From Ziziphus jujuba (taxonomy: Eukaryota; Streptophyta; Magnoliopsida; Rosales; Rhamnaceae): DNA of 64,000 bases. A model generated the notes under the pieces. It was not told the DNA's origin. It searched no databases and saw only the letters and a program-made list of their open reading frames with translations. Of this stretch, positions 50,201-63,764 are shown in pieces (within the stretch, counting starts at the first letter, position 1; each line of letters opens with the position of its first letter). The position numbers were made by a program, and so were the translations under genes. The stretch spans positions 24,175,001-24,239,000 of the forward strand of contig NC_083390.1 in NCBI RefSeq assembly GCF_031755915.1, in the 5' to 3' direction.

Positions 50201-53200
50201 CCTGCTCTTTCATATTCTCCTAGATCATAAAAACATCTCGCAGCAGAATTTGCCTTGCCTATGGCATCAAATATTTCAGCAGCTTCCCTCAGGATGGAAT
50301 TAGCTACTTCAGGATTTGAAATGCGCATCCAATCAGCCATCGATTTAAGGTCAGCAGCTTTGGATCTTCTTTCCCAGTAAGTGTCACCAGCTCGTTCAAA
50401 GCACATTGTGGCCATTTCATGGTTATGCTCGGAATATAGCTGTTAGAAAGCAAAGTGTTAGCATTTACAAGATTGATAATGTCATCAAAAATAAAATTCT
50501 GCTTCAGAACACAATTCATGCTTCCCTAAAACTATAGCTAGAAGAATTGAAAATACAGAAACCAATATCTGCAACTGCAACTGTTCTGAAAATAATGGGT
50601 TAAAGCAAATCCCTGCAAAATTTCAAGCCTTAGTTGTTCGGAAAAGGACCTGATTAGGTATATCAAGCTAACTTAAACATGCACCTGCACTACCCTCATG
50701 TGTATGCCCATCCAATCAAGCCACTAAGAGTAGATCTTACACATGCAGCAAACTAGATTAACAGAAACCGCTTCTGGTAGGCTTTGAAATATTAAAACAC
50801 TAATTTTACTTAAAAGGTTAAAAATAATAATAATAATAATAAAAAAAAAAATAAAGGCTCAGTTTTAAATGTTAAGGAATATACGATTCTATGTAACTAA
50901 ACAATAAGAATACAAAGTCAAAAGAAAAAAAAAAAAAAATCTCAACAATGAGTTTGACAACATTGATAAGAATAAAGTTGCCAATAAAAACAATATCAAC
51001 GTTCAAACAGAACCAGGAACAGGACAACAATAAATAACTAAACAAACCTTGATACCCCGCGATCGCCACTCCTCGGGACTGCTTGCAACTTGCATTGCCT
51101 GAGCAAGTGAATCATCCAATTGCATAATTTGTACAAGACACTTCTTCTTCCAATAGTCAAACATAGGTTTGGAGAATTCTGAAGTCTCACAAATCCACAA
51201 CCTCTGCCTTGTACGTGTAACAGCAACATATAATTGCTTCAGTTCAGAGCACAGGATATTGTGTTTAGACTCATTGAAATGTGGAAAACTAGGTGAATCG
51301 GAATCAAGGAGATCTTGTTCCTTCATATATTCATATATCACCCTCCACTTATTCGTAAGAGGTGATGAGCCAAAAAAATCGTACAACAATACATCCTATA
51401 AAAGAAATAAAAAACAAGAGATAGATTAAGTGTACTAGGTAGAACTAATTTGAATCTAATGTATGGTGTGTACTGAACAACTAGATAAACATAGCATGAT
51501 AGCAATTTACTCATAATTTTGCACTGTGGCATTAGGCAACTAAAAATAATATTGCATAGACAATCCAAAATATAAATTATTTTAAATTTTTATAGGTAAA
51601 TGAAGAAAAAGAAAGCAGTGGATGAAGCATGAGTATGGGTCATGGAGAGCATATAACTTCACCAACTAGAGCTTTCATTAGTAATAACTCAAAGCAATGG
51701 ACTGAACATGGAAATTAGCAAATAAAAAATCCAACCAAATGACATTTTGAGTTCACCTGAAACTCAAGGCCCTTGCATTCAAGTATGGTTAGAACAAGAG
51801 CTTGCTTCCCAACATAATTTGAAATTTCCTTGCGCGCATTGTCATCTCTTACCAGTATCACCTGCTCAGCACCAAAACTAACAATCTTCCCACTAACGCT
51901 TTCAGGATTTCCAAAGATTTTTATGATTGCATTTTCATCGTTCCCGGATTCAAGTAAAATTGGAGCTTCCCCGTATATCAGACTGCTTTCAGGCTTTAAT
52001 TTATCAATGCAACTAGGAAAGAAACGATAAATAAGTTCTATAATGCTGTGAGATAATTTCAGTATACCAGCATGGGTACGGAAATTTTGAGTTAACTGGA
52101 AAATCTCTGAGATATGTCCCTTTTCATTTCTTTCACCCTGTGCACGAATCCTTGATTGCAAAAAGAACTTCCTGTAAAATAGATTCCTTATATCTTGAAA
52201 TCTGAAATCAGTACCCCTTGCAATTGTTTGCGCAGTATCACCAGAAAAAACAAAACCCTCTTCGACATTACTGCAGACATGCTTGAACAAAGCAATTTGA
52301 CTCATTGTTAGATCTTGGACCTCATCAATATATACAAAATCCATTCCATCACCCTCATATCTTTCACGTCTGAGTCGAAAATGGAGATCAATTACAAAAT
52401 CAGCAAGATCATATTCACCATTCGCCATCTTCATTTTTTCATAACTCTGAAATATATCATATATTATCTCTCTCTTTTTCTTATTTAAACTGGAGGCCCT
52501 ACCCTTTGACAGTAAAACATATTCCTCACGATTGAGTTTACCATCAATTGCTTCCATGGATTTCAAGCCACCTTTTATATATGAAATTATCTCAGTAAAT
52601 ACTCTGGAAGGATCAAGATTCTTTGTCAACTGCGAATTGAAATGAGGCCAGTATGATGAGCTGAATCTCTCATAGTTGACTTCCTTTGTCCTTAAAATGT
52701 TCTGTAGCATAACTGACCTTGAACTTAGCATTTTACAATTAGAAAGTTCTGGTACGTTGAGGAATCTTTCAAAGTATGAGTTACTCAATGTTCCATCAAG
52801 CATCATTAAGAACTTATGGAAAGTTATGACAAGAGGGTACGAATTGGGTGGAATATTGACAAAAGAATCTGGTATGTTCTTGAATTGTTTTTCTTCATCA
52901 TCAATATAGTCCCAAACAGAGGATTCACTTTCATCGGAAGATTTTCCACCACATGGAAAACTAGGAAAGTACAAGATTAAATAAAGTACAAAAGCAATTG
53001 ATACAGATGACAAGGAAGAAGCCAGTAATGGCCAACACAACCGCACTTTTATGGTCTACAAACAGCATAAAGATACATAAATTATGTAACATGAATCAGT
53101 AAGCAAACATTATATAAACAAATAATTCTAAAAGATATTTACTGTGATGACCGTGGCAGAGATATATACAAAAGAACAGAAATCAGCCTTAATACAAAAT

Positions 53201-56200
53201 CTAACGAAAAAGCACATTCATCAGAGAAAGTTTGTCATTAATTTTTTCACCACTATGGTAAGTATCTTCATCGCAGGCAGGATTTCAGGAAGAGTTTAGC
53301 ATGAAGGAAAACTGTGTATAGCTTTTCTACATAATTCGACAATATATTGGCATTCTATCTTATGTCTTTCCAGATAATATGCTACTATTGAGTTCATATT
53401 CCTATTGATTTCATAAAAAGAGACCATTTATTTTTCATGCTTCCAAGTACACAAACTAATGCTAAACTGTTTTATCCAATTTTAATTTGTTATTTATAAG
53501 GCTCAATAGTCTTTAGATATATTTTTCCTTTTTGTTAAAATTTAAACATCTAAACATCAAAACTCAAAAATCTTTTAACAGATTATAGCGAATTCTAAGA
53601 TTGTATGGTTGATTAAAAAAGCATAAAAGAAATGTGGGGGGAAAAATTAAAGACAGAATAAAAATTTCTTAATCATATAAATGCACACGTAATGCATATT
53701 TATAAGTTCTACCAACTACGAGTCTATGACAAGACTAGGCAGCATATAAAGGTTACCATTTACTTGGATATTCGTATTCAACACACCTTTTCAAGTGGGA
53801 AACATGTTGCTTCACAGTGAAACATAGCTTAGGACTCACTGTCACAAAGAGCTGGCGCAAAACAGTTCCTCCAGTCTCCATTGAGCTTTCCTTGGCATCA
53901 TTATCCTGAATACCATGTCCAACTGAATTGCTCTCGAGTCCATAGAATCCTTCATTAGCCATTTGGTGCAATTTTTCTTTCTGAAATAACTTCATTGTCA
54001 ACGTAGTAGTTTTCCCAGTACCAGAACGTCCAAGAATGAAGCTACTTCTATCAAAAAGTATAATCTCCATTTCTTGGTCAGTCACTTCGAATGGGAGATC
54101 TAATTCCCTACCATCATGGTCAGACATCAAGTGGTTCACTGCAACTGATGATAAGGAGTAGAATTTCATGAACAACAGACTCTCACTGGCCTTTGAATTC
54201 TCATCATAACTTCTACCATCCGAAGGGGCACCAGCTTGATCATTTCCAGTTTCATTGATGCTCATATCTTTAAATCGGACAATATCCACAGAGGGTGACC
54301 AGCTCTTGGGTACTTCCAAATTTCTGTGAGCAAAATACAAAATGGAAAAATTAACAACTTAATAGGAAAGCAATAATGAATATAAAGTTCTTTTGTATAG
54401 ATTTAGCAGCAAGAATTCATTGATCCTAGAATGCAAAGCAATGTACCCCTCAAGACATTTTTCATTGCAGAGATTGATGAAGTCATCAGTGTATTTACAA
54501 AAAATACTTTCCAGGCGTTTTATCAATTTTGGTATATCCTCCATAGGCAATAGATCCCAGATCTTCAAAACTTGTATAAACCTCATAAACCTCAAATCCT
54601 TTACAATGTCAGTTGTACTAACAACATAAAGACCTTCAACTTTAAATTGCTTCATCATCTGCATGGAGCTTCCACAAACTGAGTCTATATTCCGCTTCTT
54701 AGGTCTCCAGCCACTGGAGAGCTTAAGTAAAAGGTTTAAAACTGACTTTTTTATCAGCGCAGATGTCAGTTTTTTGAATGACTTGAGAAAGTTATCACTG
54801 AATTGAACCTAAAGACATGGAATTGAGACAGGACAAGAAAATCATCAAATATAAACCATAAAACCTTAAACGATCCATATATAATAAAATTCAGAGGATG
54901 CAGAGACAAGAAAAATAAACACTAAACTATACAAGGCTATACCTTCCATCTCGAATTCTCGAAAAGCATACTATTTCCACTAAGTAAATCATCGAGCTGA
55001 TCAAACTCTTTTTTGACATCTAATATAGCCTTGGCCAAATCTTTGTCATCATCAGCATTGAAGAAACAATTGCGCTTCTGTGCGTCGAGAACTAAATCTC
55101 TCCAAACAGTTTGACTACCAACTAAGATTCTTTCATTACCCAAAATCCATAGACAATGCCTGGAGACATATCAAAGAGTAACTATATAGTAACAACACTG
55201 TTGCAAAGAATTTAAAAGTTCTAGACAAAGTTTACATTAAGCTGTACCTAGCTCTTGTCAGCGCAACATTCATTCTCTGAGGTTTGGATATGAAACCTAC
55301 TGATTGGAAACTATTACACCTTACAGATGATATTATTATTATATCATACTCTCCACCCTGGAATCCATCAATTGTCTTTACTTTCACAAGAAATCTGTCC
55401 ATGTTATCGTACTTTCCCCCAAGTCGATCCTGAATTGCAACCACTTGAGCAGCATAGGGTGACACAACACCAATACTGAGTTTATGTTCTGAAACAGCCA
55501 ATGCTGCAAAAGGCAAGAAGGAATGATTGAAACAAAAGAAGAAATAATCATTACTACATCTTGAAATGGACATTGAGTATAGACATACCTCTGTAGAGAT
55601 TCTGCAGTATTTTCAATACGATTGCTACCTCAACCATATTTCTCGAACTACGTCCATCATCATCCTTCTCCTGTCTTCCACCAATTACATTTATAAAGGA
55701 GTAAGGACCATACATTGACCCCTGCCGGCACTGTATTTCGTAGCTTCTCCTTCGAACAATAGGTGCATCTACAATCCGGTTATCATAGAATTTCAAATTT
55801 GGGAATAAACTTATTGATGGATGCATTCTGTACTGCATATTTAGCAGATGTTTTGCACAACCCTGTGAGCTCAACCTCTCAAACAAACTTCTTCCAAAAC
55901 CAGCTTCATCAGAAATCTATAAAAAGAAAACAAAATAATAGATATTCAATCTATACCACAAAAAAAAAAAAAAAAAAAGAGAGAAAAGAGAAAAGAAAGA
56001 AAAAAAAAAAACACTGGAGTAAAAATTGACAGCCGACAAAGTGAAGAATAGGCAAAATGAAAAAAATAACGTCTACATACTTTGCTTTGAACCATTGCTG
56101 GTAATTGGCATTCATCACCAACAAGAATAGCATGCTTTATACCACGAAGTTGCAGGGGTATGGTTGACTCACACTCTTTCAACTGTGCAGCTTCATCAAT

Positions 56201-59200
56201 AACCAAAACTCTCAATGGTTCCATTGCCATTTTATGCAACTTATATGAAGTAGAAGCCGTGCAAAATATTAACGAAGCTCTTTGAAAACAGAATTCCTTT
56301 ATTGATTCCTGGCTCCTGAAATTTGGGAAGGTGAGTCCACCAAGAAACCACTTAAGAGTTCTCAAAAGCAAGAGGCATTCACTTCTCCTAATACAGAGAA
56401 GAGATTGCTCATATTCAAATGTATCAGGGAAATCTTCAACTGCATCTGTTTGAGAAAAACACTCTTCCAGTGCTTTAGAAGCCACATTTTTTTTAAATAT
56501 CATTTTTTCAAAAGAGTCAAGTGAGACAATAAGGGATTCCATGTTTTGGTAACATTGTTCCGAAATGTAACTTTTGCCCATATGAGTACAGATTACGGAA
56601 ACGCAGTGCCTAAGAGGTACTGCCATAGAAACAAATCTCTCTCTTACAAACTCACGAAATGACTTAACTATTGCTTTACTTGTACTTCCCTTCTCTTTGA
56701 TATCACATTCAGTGCTCTGCTCACTCTCTTTAATCATCTCATTTTCCAAGAAAATATGGTACTGGGAAACACAATATTCAAGAAAATTTATCATGGAACC
56801 AAAACAATGCCTCCAACCACTGTGTGAACCTAAACATTCAGCAATCTTCTGGACACGATAATCCAAATATATATCTTGAATATCTGAACCAACTTTGAGC
56901 CGCTCCTTATTTCCAAACAGAAGAATATCACCCAGTGAACAAAACAAAGCATCAGGCTCCGCATCACATACCACCTTCACAACACGGGAAGCCACTTCAG
57001 TTATTGCAACATTCGTAGGGGCACAAATGAGAGTTCTAAACTTCATTGCCAAGAGAGTAAAAAGAAGTGTAGCAGTAGTTTTTGTCTTCCCTGTCCCAGG
57101 GGGACCCCAAATAAGTTCGAAGGCAGATTCATTCTCATAGTGTATCTTGCTGAGACAGGAAAGAACTGCTTCAGTTTGGGACTCATTCAATTTAGACTCT
57201 ATATTCTCAACCAGCTTCACATCCCAAAAGCCATGACCCTTTTCAGAATAGTAATTACATTTTTCTTCAACCTGTAATCAAGCATAAATTTTCAGACAAA
57301 TTATCAACAATGCCAATAATGCACGAACATCTTTTTGTTTATTTGTATATTTATCTACCTACACAACACACTTCTGTTCTTTAATTGAATTTTTGATACA
57401 AAATTCATAAATTTCTCTTATAACTCAGTAAAAGCAATACGTTTCTCTGTTAGTTTGTTTGTTATTTCTTCCAACCACAGAAGAGGCAAAACATCTTATG
57501 CAATTACTGTAATATCCAGAGTATCAGCACAAAACAATAATAATCTTACACAGTATTTAAATAATCTAGTCAAGGTGAGTGTTATTTCATATCCACTTGA
57601 TCATGAAATTTTTTTATATCCTTAATGGAAAAATCCCGTGTTAAATGAATTGCTAAATGCTAACTCAACTGAATAAGTTAGAAAGTATCATCATTATTTA
57701 TCTTACCATAGAATCAGGGCGAAGAACTTTCTCAACAACTTTCAAATTTTTAAACATATGCAGTGCCTTCCATATTCTTCTGTTTGGGGTAAGGTTTCCC
57801 AAGAAAATTACAAACAGAGATGACCGCATCTCATTGTCAAGTTCAAACTCTTTTGATGCTTTGACTTTGAAAAAGGTAGAACTTAAACCATCCTCATTAT
57901 CATCATCTGCGATTTTAGTCACTGAAAGAAATGCCCATGACCTGCCAGCCCTTTGCAAGTCAGAAACAGTTTCTGGTTTAGCATCTGCTAAAATGAAAAC
58001 ATCTCCAGGCAAAGTTTTGTAAGGCTCCTTGCCACGTTCGGAGAATCTATTCCGCCAATAATCAACCTTTACTTTGTATATTTTGGTTCCATATGGCTTG
58101 GATTCTTCAAAAGAAATTACTTCAGCAAAAGGTTGATTCCATATAATATCCATACTCGAATGCAATTCTGCTCGAGTTTCTTCCAATAAGGGGTAGGCAT
58201 AAGACCCAAAATAATGCTGAACCGATTTAAAGGATTCAGGAATTCTTTCCACCTAGAAAATGAAGCTTCAGTTCAGGAATCAAAAGCTTCTTAGAAATAA
58301 ATGGAACTTGTACAATATTATCAGTAGAAGACATGGGAAAAGGTGATAACACTCGATTAGTTTATAGGTGTCTCACTGAAAACATATTCAAAATGAGTCA
58401 CAAAACACAACCAAAAGGACAATAAAAGAATCTTAAAACAGGAAGTTTTAATCTCAGGAAGTACAGCAAATTAAAGAGCATCAATAGGAATTTTAAAACA
58501 GGAAGTTATAAGAGGAAACTGACAGTGCAATTCCACTTTTCACTTAGAACAAGAACTATACTTTAAAACAAACTAAAACCATAAAGATGCCTCAACCAGC
58601 ATGAGGCATCAAATACCAGCTTATGAGCCCAAAGGAATCCAGCCAAGATGTAGACAATTTCATACTTCATTGTTCCTCTAAGCATTATCACTATAAATAA
58701 ATTTGATTACAATGTACCCAGTGCAAAGCCTTCAGATTACATGTTTTAAATACTTCAAAGCCACTGTTGGACAAAGCATATTTCCATGCTCAACATGCTT
58801 GGCATTGTTAATATGATTAAATATCAAGGCAGTCCATTGATTATCAAAGTAATTTCTTTATAATGCTTGACAGATTCAAAACAAGTGAGTTGAGGGAATC
58901 AATAGATTAATGGAGAACATTTAAAGCATCAAAAAATTTGAGACGATAAGCACTACACTGACATATATTCAAGTACAAACATAGACTCTGTAACTAAGTT
59001 ATCAATGGTTTAATAATAATAAAGATTAAAATTTAAGCATTTGCATAAAAGGTTTATGTAAGTGAACATATAAACATGTAAAATTCTTTGCCTATTTAAC
59101 TTCATTAACATAATCAAAACCCAGGAGCTTAGTAACCATGTCCCTAAGGAAAACAGAACTACAAAGCAGAAATGGGCTTGAATTTATCAGGGGTCTTGCT

Positions 59201-59546
59201 CACAAAGGAAAACCATACTTGATTGAAACAACCAAATTATAATCATCCAACTCATTTTTTCACCGAACATCAAACTCGATATCTGTGCCATATTAAACAC
59301 AAAATGCCAAAACATTATTATTTTTTTTTATATAGGCAGCAACACAACGATCATATACTATCCATCCAAGAAACCCAAAAGCTAAGAAAATAAATTAACA
59401 TAATGGGCAAAAAGATAGATCCAAAAAACCTGATTCTGATAAAGATTTTCATTGAAAATATCCTCTACGGACCAAGAAAACACAATATCAGTGAAAGGGT
59501 CTCTGTTAGCTTTCTTTCTCTTGTCTGAAACTTCCTCCTCCATCAT
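46687..59546 (-). CDS. Dual-helicase TRANK1-like protein, copy 2 (14 exons, 2735 aa)
   Basis: Exons on the minus strand: 59546-59430, 58252-57707, 57271-56081, 55916-55589, 55503-55248, 55159-54943, 54808-54447, 54323-53787, 52960-51757, 51395-51048, 50439-50202, 49854-47549, 47435-47287, 47095-46687. Junctions are GT-AG and the sum is 8208 nt, so the frame is whole. All helicase motifs are kept: [27 protein letters not shown] and DGFQGGEYD in the SEN1-type motor; [22 protein letters not shown] and AVTRTRQR in the UvrD-type motor. Compared with copy 1 it has three extra residues in exon 7, lacks 114 residues in exon 12, gains three elsewhere in exon 12, and has a different, longer C-terminus. 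Role as for copy 1, perhaps altered in the TPR-like region. Confidence 0.85.
47549..49854 (-). other. Exon 12 of copy 2 with in-frame 342-nt deletion
   Basis: At plus-strand tatctcccctggcata (around 49746-49761) copy 2 joins sequences that in copy 1 are 342 bp apart (3357 and 3700), with CC at both edges. The protein goes from VYARG straight to DILLEV, losing 114 residues of the first TPR-like helices (from [13 protein letters not shown] to AKLKG in copy 1). Confidence 0.9.
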
Positions 59547-59593
59547 TGTCTCTTTCCTTTTTTTCTTCACAGTATAAGTATTATCTGCATCTA

Positions 59594-60109
59594 CAAACAA
59601 ACACAACGTTAAAAGCCCATTTCAAAACCATCCATTTTTAATAAAGGGGAACAAAGAAATGGGTTTTCCTAGCTACAAAGGAATTTCAATTTCTTTAAGG
59701 AAACAAACATGAAAGCAGTCTAGGAATCTTAAGTACAAGCACTATGAATGTATTTGAAGAAAGAAATATACATTAGCTCCCCTTAGTGTCATACCCTTTT
59801 GTAGCTTTTTCTTCAAGATAAAAAGAATGTCATTTTGATCAATCAGAATTGCTGATACAGAATCCAGGAAATAAGAAAATGTTGGAAAAGTAAAGAACCT
59901 CTCAGTGCTTGCAGACGAAGTTATTTGGACAAAAAGGTTTTGTTCGTACTAAGCTTGACCTCAAATGGACTTTTCTTTATTTTTTTAATGATTGCATATG
60001 GTCTTAATTTATTATTATATAAAAAAAGAAAAGAAATCATAAATTTAATTAAATAAATAATAGTCAACAATTGCAGAAAGCTACTCGTTTCTTTTTTCTT
60101 TTTCTTTTT

Positions 60110-60145
<36 letters not shown>

Positions 60146-60742
60146 GTGGCCTGGAGAGTAAACTTTGGAACAAATTCATTTTAATCATTTCTAGAGAAAG
60201 GTTGGTTTAATTTAAATGGAATGTGGATAATATTTTTTTTTATAAATTCAAAGCCATAATTTAATTTATTTATATTAAATATTAAATGATATATTTTATG
60301 AAAAAGTGATATTGGTTCATAAAGTCCACTTATACGGTCGAGCATGGTTCAAATTAGCTTCTCCACATCTTTTAATGTTGGTCTAATTAGCCAAATTTTT
60401 TTTTTAATAAATAAAAATTCTAAAAATTTGTAATTATTGTTTTATTGAAAATCACTAATGAGTGAAAAAAAATTTGTTGAAGACAAATGTATTTGAAAAT
60501 TCATTATTAAAGGAACAATATAATACTATGAAGAAATGCAATAAAGTGCTGTACGTTATTTATTGCATGTGGACATGTGTATAGATATGGCACGTAATAT
60601 ATTATTACATAATAAAATATTGTCCGATAAGAGTTGAATGAGTAGAAATGAGTGAGTAAGAAAAAGTGACCATGAGACTGGCCCACGCAAGTGGGACTAT
60701 GATGTTGCCAATAAATCGTCATTGCATGACGTTAACAATATA
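59594..60742 (-). promoter_or_regulatory. 5' flank and putative promoter of copy 2
   Basis: Nearly identical to 13742-14890 upstream of copy 1, except for the length of the T tract at about 60112-60144. No coding signal is seen. Confidence 0.4.
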
Positions 60743-62505
60743 TATGTCTATATATTAGTGGACAATAGTGACATAGCCTTTAAATTCATCCAAAGCTTAT
60801 AGTTGCTTTTTCCGATTGCTTTTTCCAACTTTTTTTTTTTTTTTTTTGGTTCTTCTTCTTTAAGCTTCATATCATAGAACAGAAAACAAATACTCTGACA
60901 AAGGATAAACAAAGAAATTATTATTAAAAATTCAAATTAAAACAGTTTTTAAATCATAATTCAGTTTTTTAGTTTTACTCATTTTTTATATTTGAAATAA
61001 AGGGAAAAAATGATAAATTGATCATGTATTATTGAAAATTTAATCTTTAACTTCACACATGCAATATACTCTCGGAGGAAAAAAAAAAATTTACATATGC
61101 CAAAATCATAATTATTAGCCAGATGATAATGTTTTATCTTTTTAAAACTATAAATTACAAATAAAAATAATTAAATCGTTCACCAAGGATTAAGTACATA
61201 TATCCCCTACCTACTATACAAACATACGATATATATATATATATATTATATGATACACACATAGAGACACCAAGAATACAAAAAGAAGTCAGAAAAAAGA
61301 GCAAAATAAATTAAGAAATAAAGAAAAATGAAAAAAGAAATCAAATGTATATATAATTATAAATACCTGAATATTTCAGCACAATAGTAATATTAACCTG
61401 GAAAGCTTTGTCCGTGGTTTCTTTGGATACAGGATAAACAACAGCTTTATCTATTTTGGAAAAAAATCTGAAAATTGATATTGATCAAACATTAAAAGTT
61501 GAAAAAAGAATTGAAATGAACAGAAAAGGTGTTGAGTGTTCACACAATTCCATTAAAAATCTGTTTACATGGAGAAGCTCAAAAGTTTCTTCTTCTTTTT
61601 TTTTTTTTTTTTTTTTGTATATATAAAAAAAGGTGTTGTTATTATTATTATTTTCAAAATTAAATGTATGAAAAATTCCTCCGTGCAGCAATAATTAAAA
61701 AATGTTGTAGATTGTAATTAATATAGGTTTGTTATCCAAAGCCCATGTTGCTTGTACATCTGTCTTCATGTCAATGAATTCTGTGTCCATGACCAAAAGT
61801 TGCAGTCTACAAGAAGTTTCACACTAGCAATTTTATTTTCTAATTATTATACTGTACCTTTTATACAGTTAAAAAGGTTAATTATGGTTATTATAAGTTT
61901 TTCCAAGAGAAAAAAAAAAATGTTTAATACCTCTCTAAGTTTAAGTCAGTGAGGGACCCAGGAAAAGTTTTTTGGAGGGCACCATTAAAGGCAAATCCAA
62001 CATTTATTTCTAATTTAAGGTATAGAGAGATACAAATATATACAAAAATGTAACACTTTTTGTTACGTAGTAATCCAATTATATAAATAATTTACTAAAT
62101 TGAGGATTTTTTTTAAATTTTAGTCTTTTTTTTTTTTTGGGGAAAAAAATATAAGTTTGAATGTTTTGGCAATACTTAAAAATTGATTGCAAATTGATCA
62201 AATAAAAGAAACACACTTTTTTTTAAACAAAATAAGATAGAAAATTCTTAATTTGTTAGCATTGAAATAAAAGTTTACTTAAAAACTTGAAAGAAAAGAA
62301 AAATTAACTAAAACAGAAGAAGTTAAATTAAAACCAAAAAAATTGCAGCTTAACTTAAAACAGAAATTAAAGAAGAGTTTTATTGTAAATATCTTTTTGG
62401 TTATTGACTAATTGTATTAAATAGGTATACTTGTATATAAATATTTTATGAAAAAGTATTAACTAAATTAGTATTATCTTGTTAAAATATTATAATTATA
62501 AATAA

Positions 62506-62537
<32 letters not shown>

Positions 62538-62693
62538 TATAATATATAATAAAATTGAATATAATAAAAGAAATATGGATAAAACCTTATATGGATAACT
62601 GAAGAAAAAAGATTAAATCTAAAAACAAATCTTCGAAAAAGAAAAAACAAAAGAACAGTAAACACTACACAGCATGTGAGAGGGGAGATAGAC
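60743..62693. repeat. Upstream-region repeat after copy 2 (unit A-like)
   Basis: It matches unit A 14891-16845 and contains the second intact version of the orphan exon (61467-61398). No gene is seen. Confidence 0.75.
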
Positions 62694-63764
62694 AAAGAGG
62701 GGCAGGGTGCACACTGATAAATACATAGAGATAAAACAGTAACTACATAACTTAATAAAAAAAATAAAAGAGCAAAAAATCTGAGTGCGGACACGTGCCC
62801 CCTCTGGCCTGACTATATGTGGTTTCGTCTATGGTCTAAGTGATAGGAGTTGCAGTTTTCTCATATGGGGATTGGAAGTCAAGTTTGATTTACTTGCCAT
62901 TGATTCTATACAATGAATTTGCTAAAATTTTAATGCATGCTGTTTTACTTCTTGTAAAGACCTAGCTTAGCTTTTGTTGATTCAACATTCTCTTGAATGT
63001 TGCTTTTTTCTTTTTTGTTGCTTTTTTCTTTTTTTCATTTCTGTCTTTCTTTGTTTTTTTTTGTTTATTTATTTTATTTTGTTATTTTTGTTTAAAGAAA
63101 GATTATATTTGTAGATAGTGATGTCTAAAATGTAAGATTGGAAGTGAAATGAGAAATTTAAAAATAAAAAAAAAATTGAAACTTGGTACTTAATTAAATG
63201 AAAATGAAAACAATACTATACATTGTATAGTACTATACTTCCACCAAAAAAAAAAAAAAAACTCCCTCCCCATTATTCCTCCTCTAATTTGCCTCCCTAT
63301 CCCCATTTTCCTCTCTGTTTCCCTCCCAAACATTCTCTCCTCCATTTTCTCACTACCAACTTTCCTCCCTATTACTCTCCCCTCTACTTTTCTTTCACTG
63401 CCCTCTCCCCAGCTTCTTCTCTACATTAACTCCCTAGTTTCTCTTCTTAATTTCTTTTTCCTACTTTTCTCTATTCTCTTTTCTTTACTTCCTTTGCTTT
63501 AATTTCTCTCCCTCTACTTTCTTTCCACTCTCTTCTCTTTTTACATGTCTTGACTACAAACTTCTGTTAATTCCTCTCTTTAATTTCTCTAATTGCAAAA
63601 TTCTTATTGCCTTCCCTTTGACACACTATTGTCATGAGGTAAAATAGTTTATTTCACGAACTATCAATATCAAACTTTATGAAATTCCAATTTATAATTT
63701 ATGTCTTTTACGTTCTTAATTAAGTAGTAATTTATTTTGAAGCTTTTTAAAAGTTTAAAATCAT
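62694..63764. repeat. Upstream-region repeat after copy 2, unit B-like end
   Basis: Homologous to 16846-17926 (A) and 21774-22860 (B). From about 62800 it shares with B the variants gggattggaag, ttacttgccattg, the doubled ttgctttttt block and cattgtatagtactatac, all absent from A. It is cut at 63764 by an LTR. Confidence 0.8.

Larger units (their letters stand above)
46424..62693. repeat. Segmental duplication unit containing helicase copy 2
   Basis: Collinear with window positions 1-16845, offset about 46,430 at the left and about 45,850 at the right because copy 1 has extra exon 12 and intron sequence. The whole gene, its 3' flank and about 3.2 kb of 5' flank are included. Confidence 0.93.
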
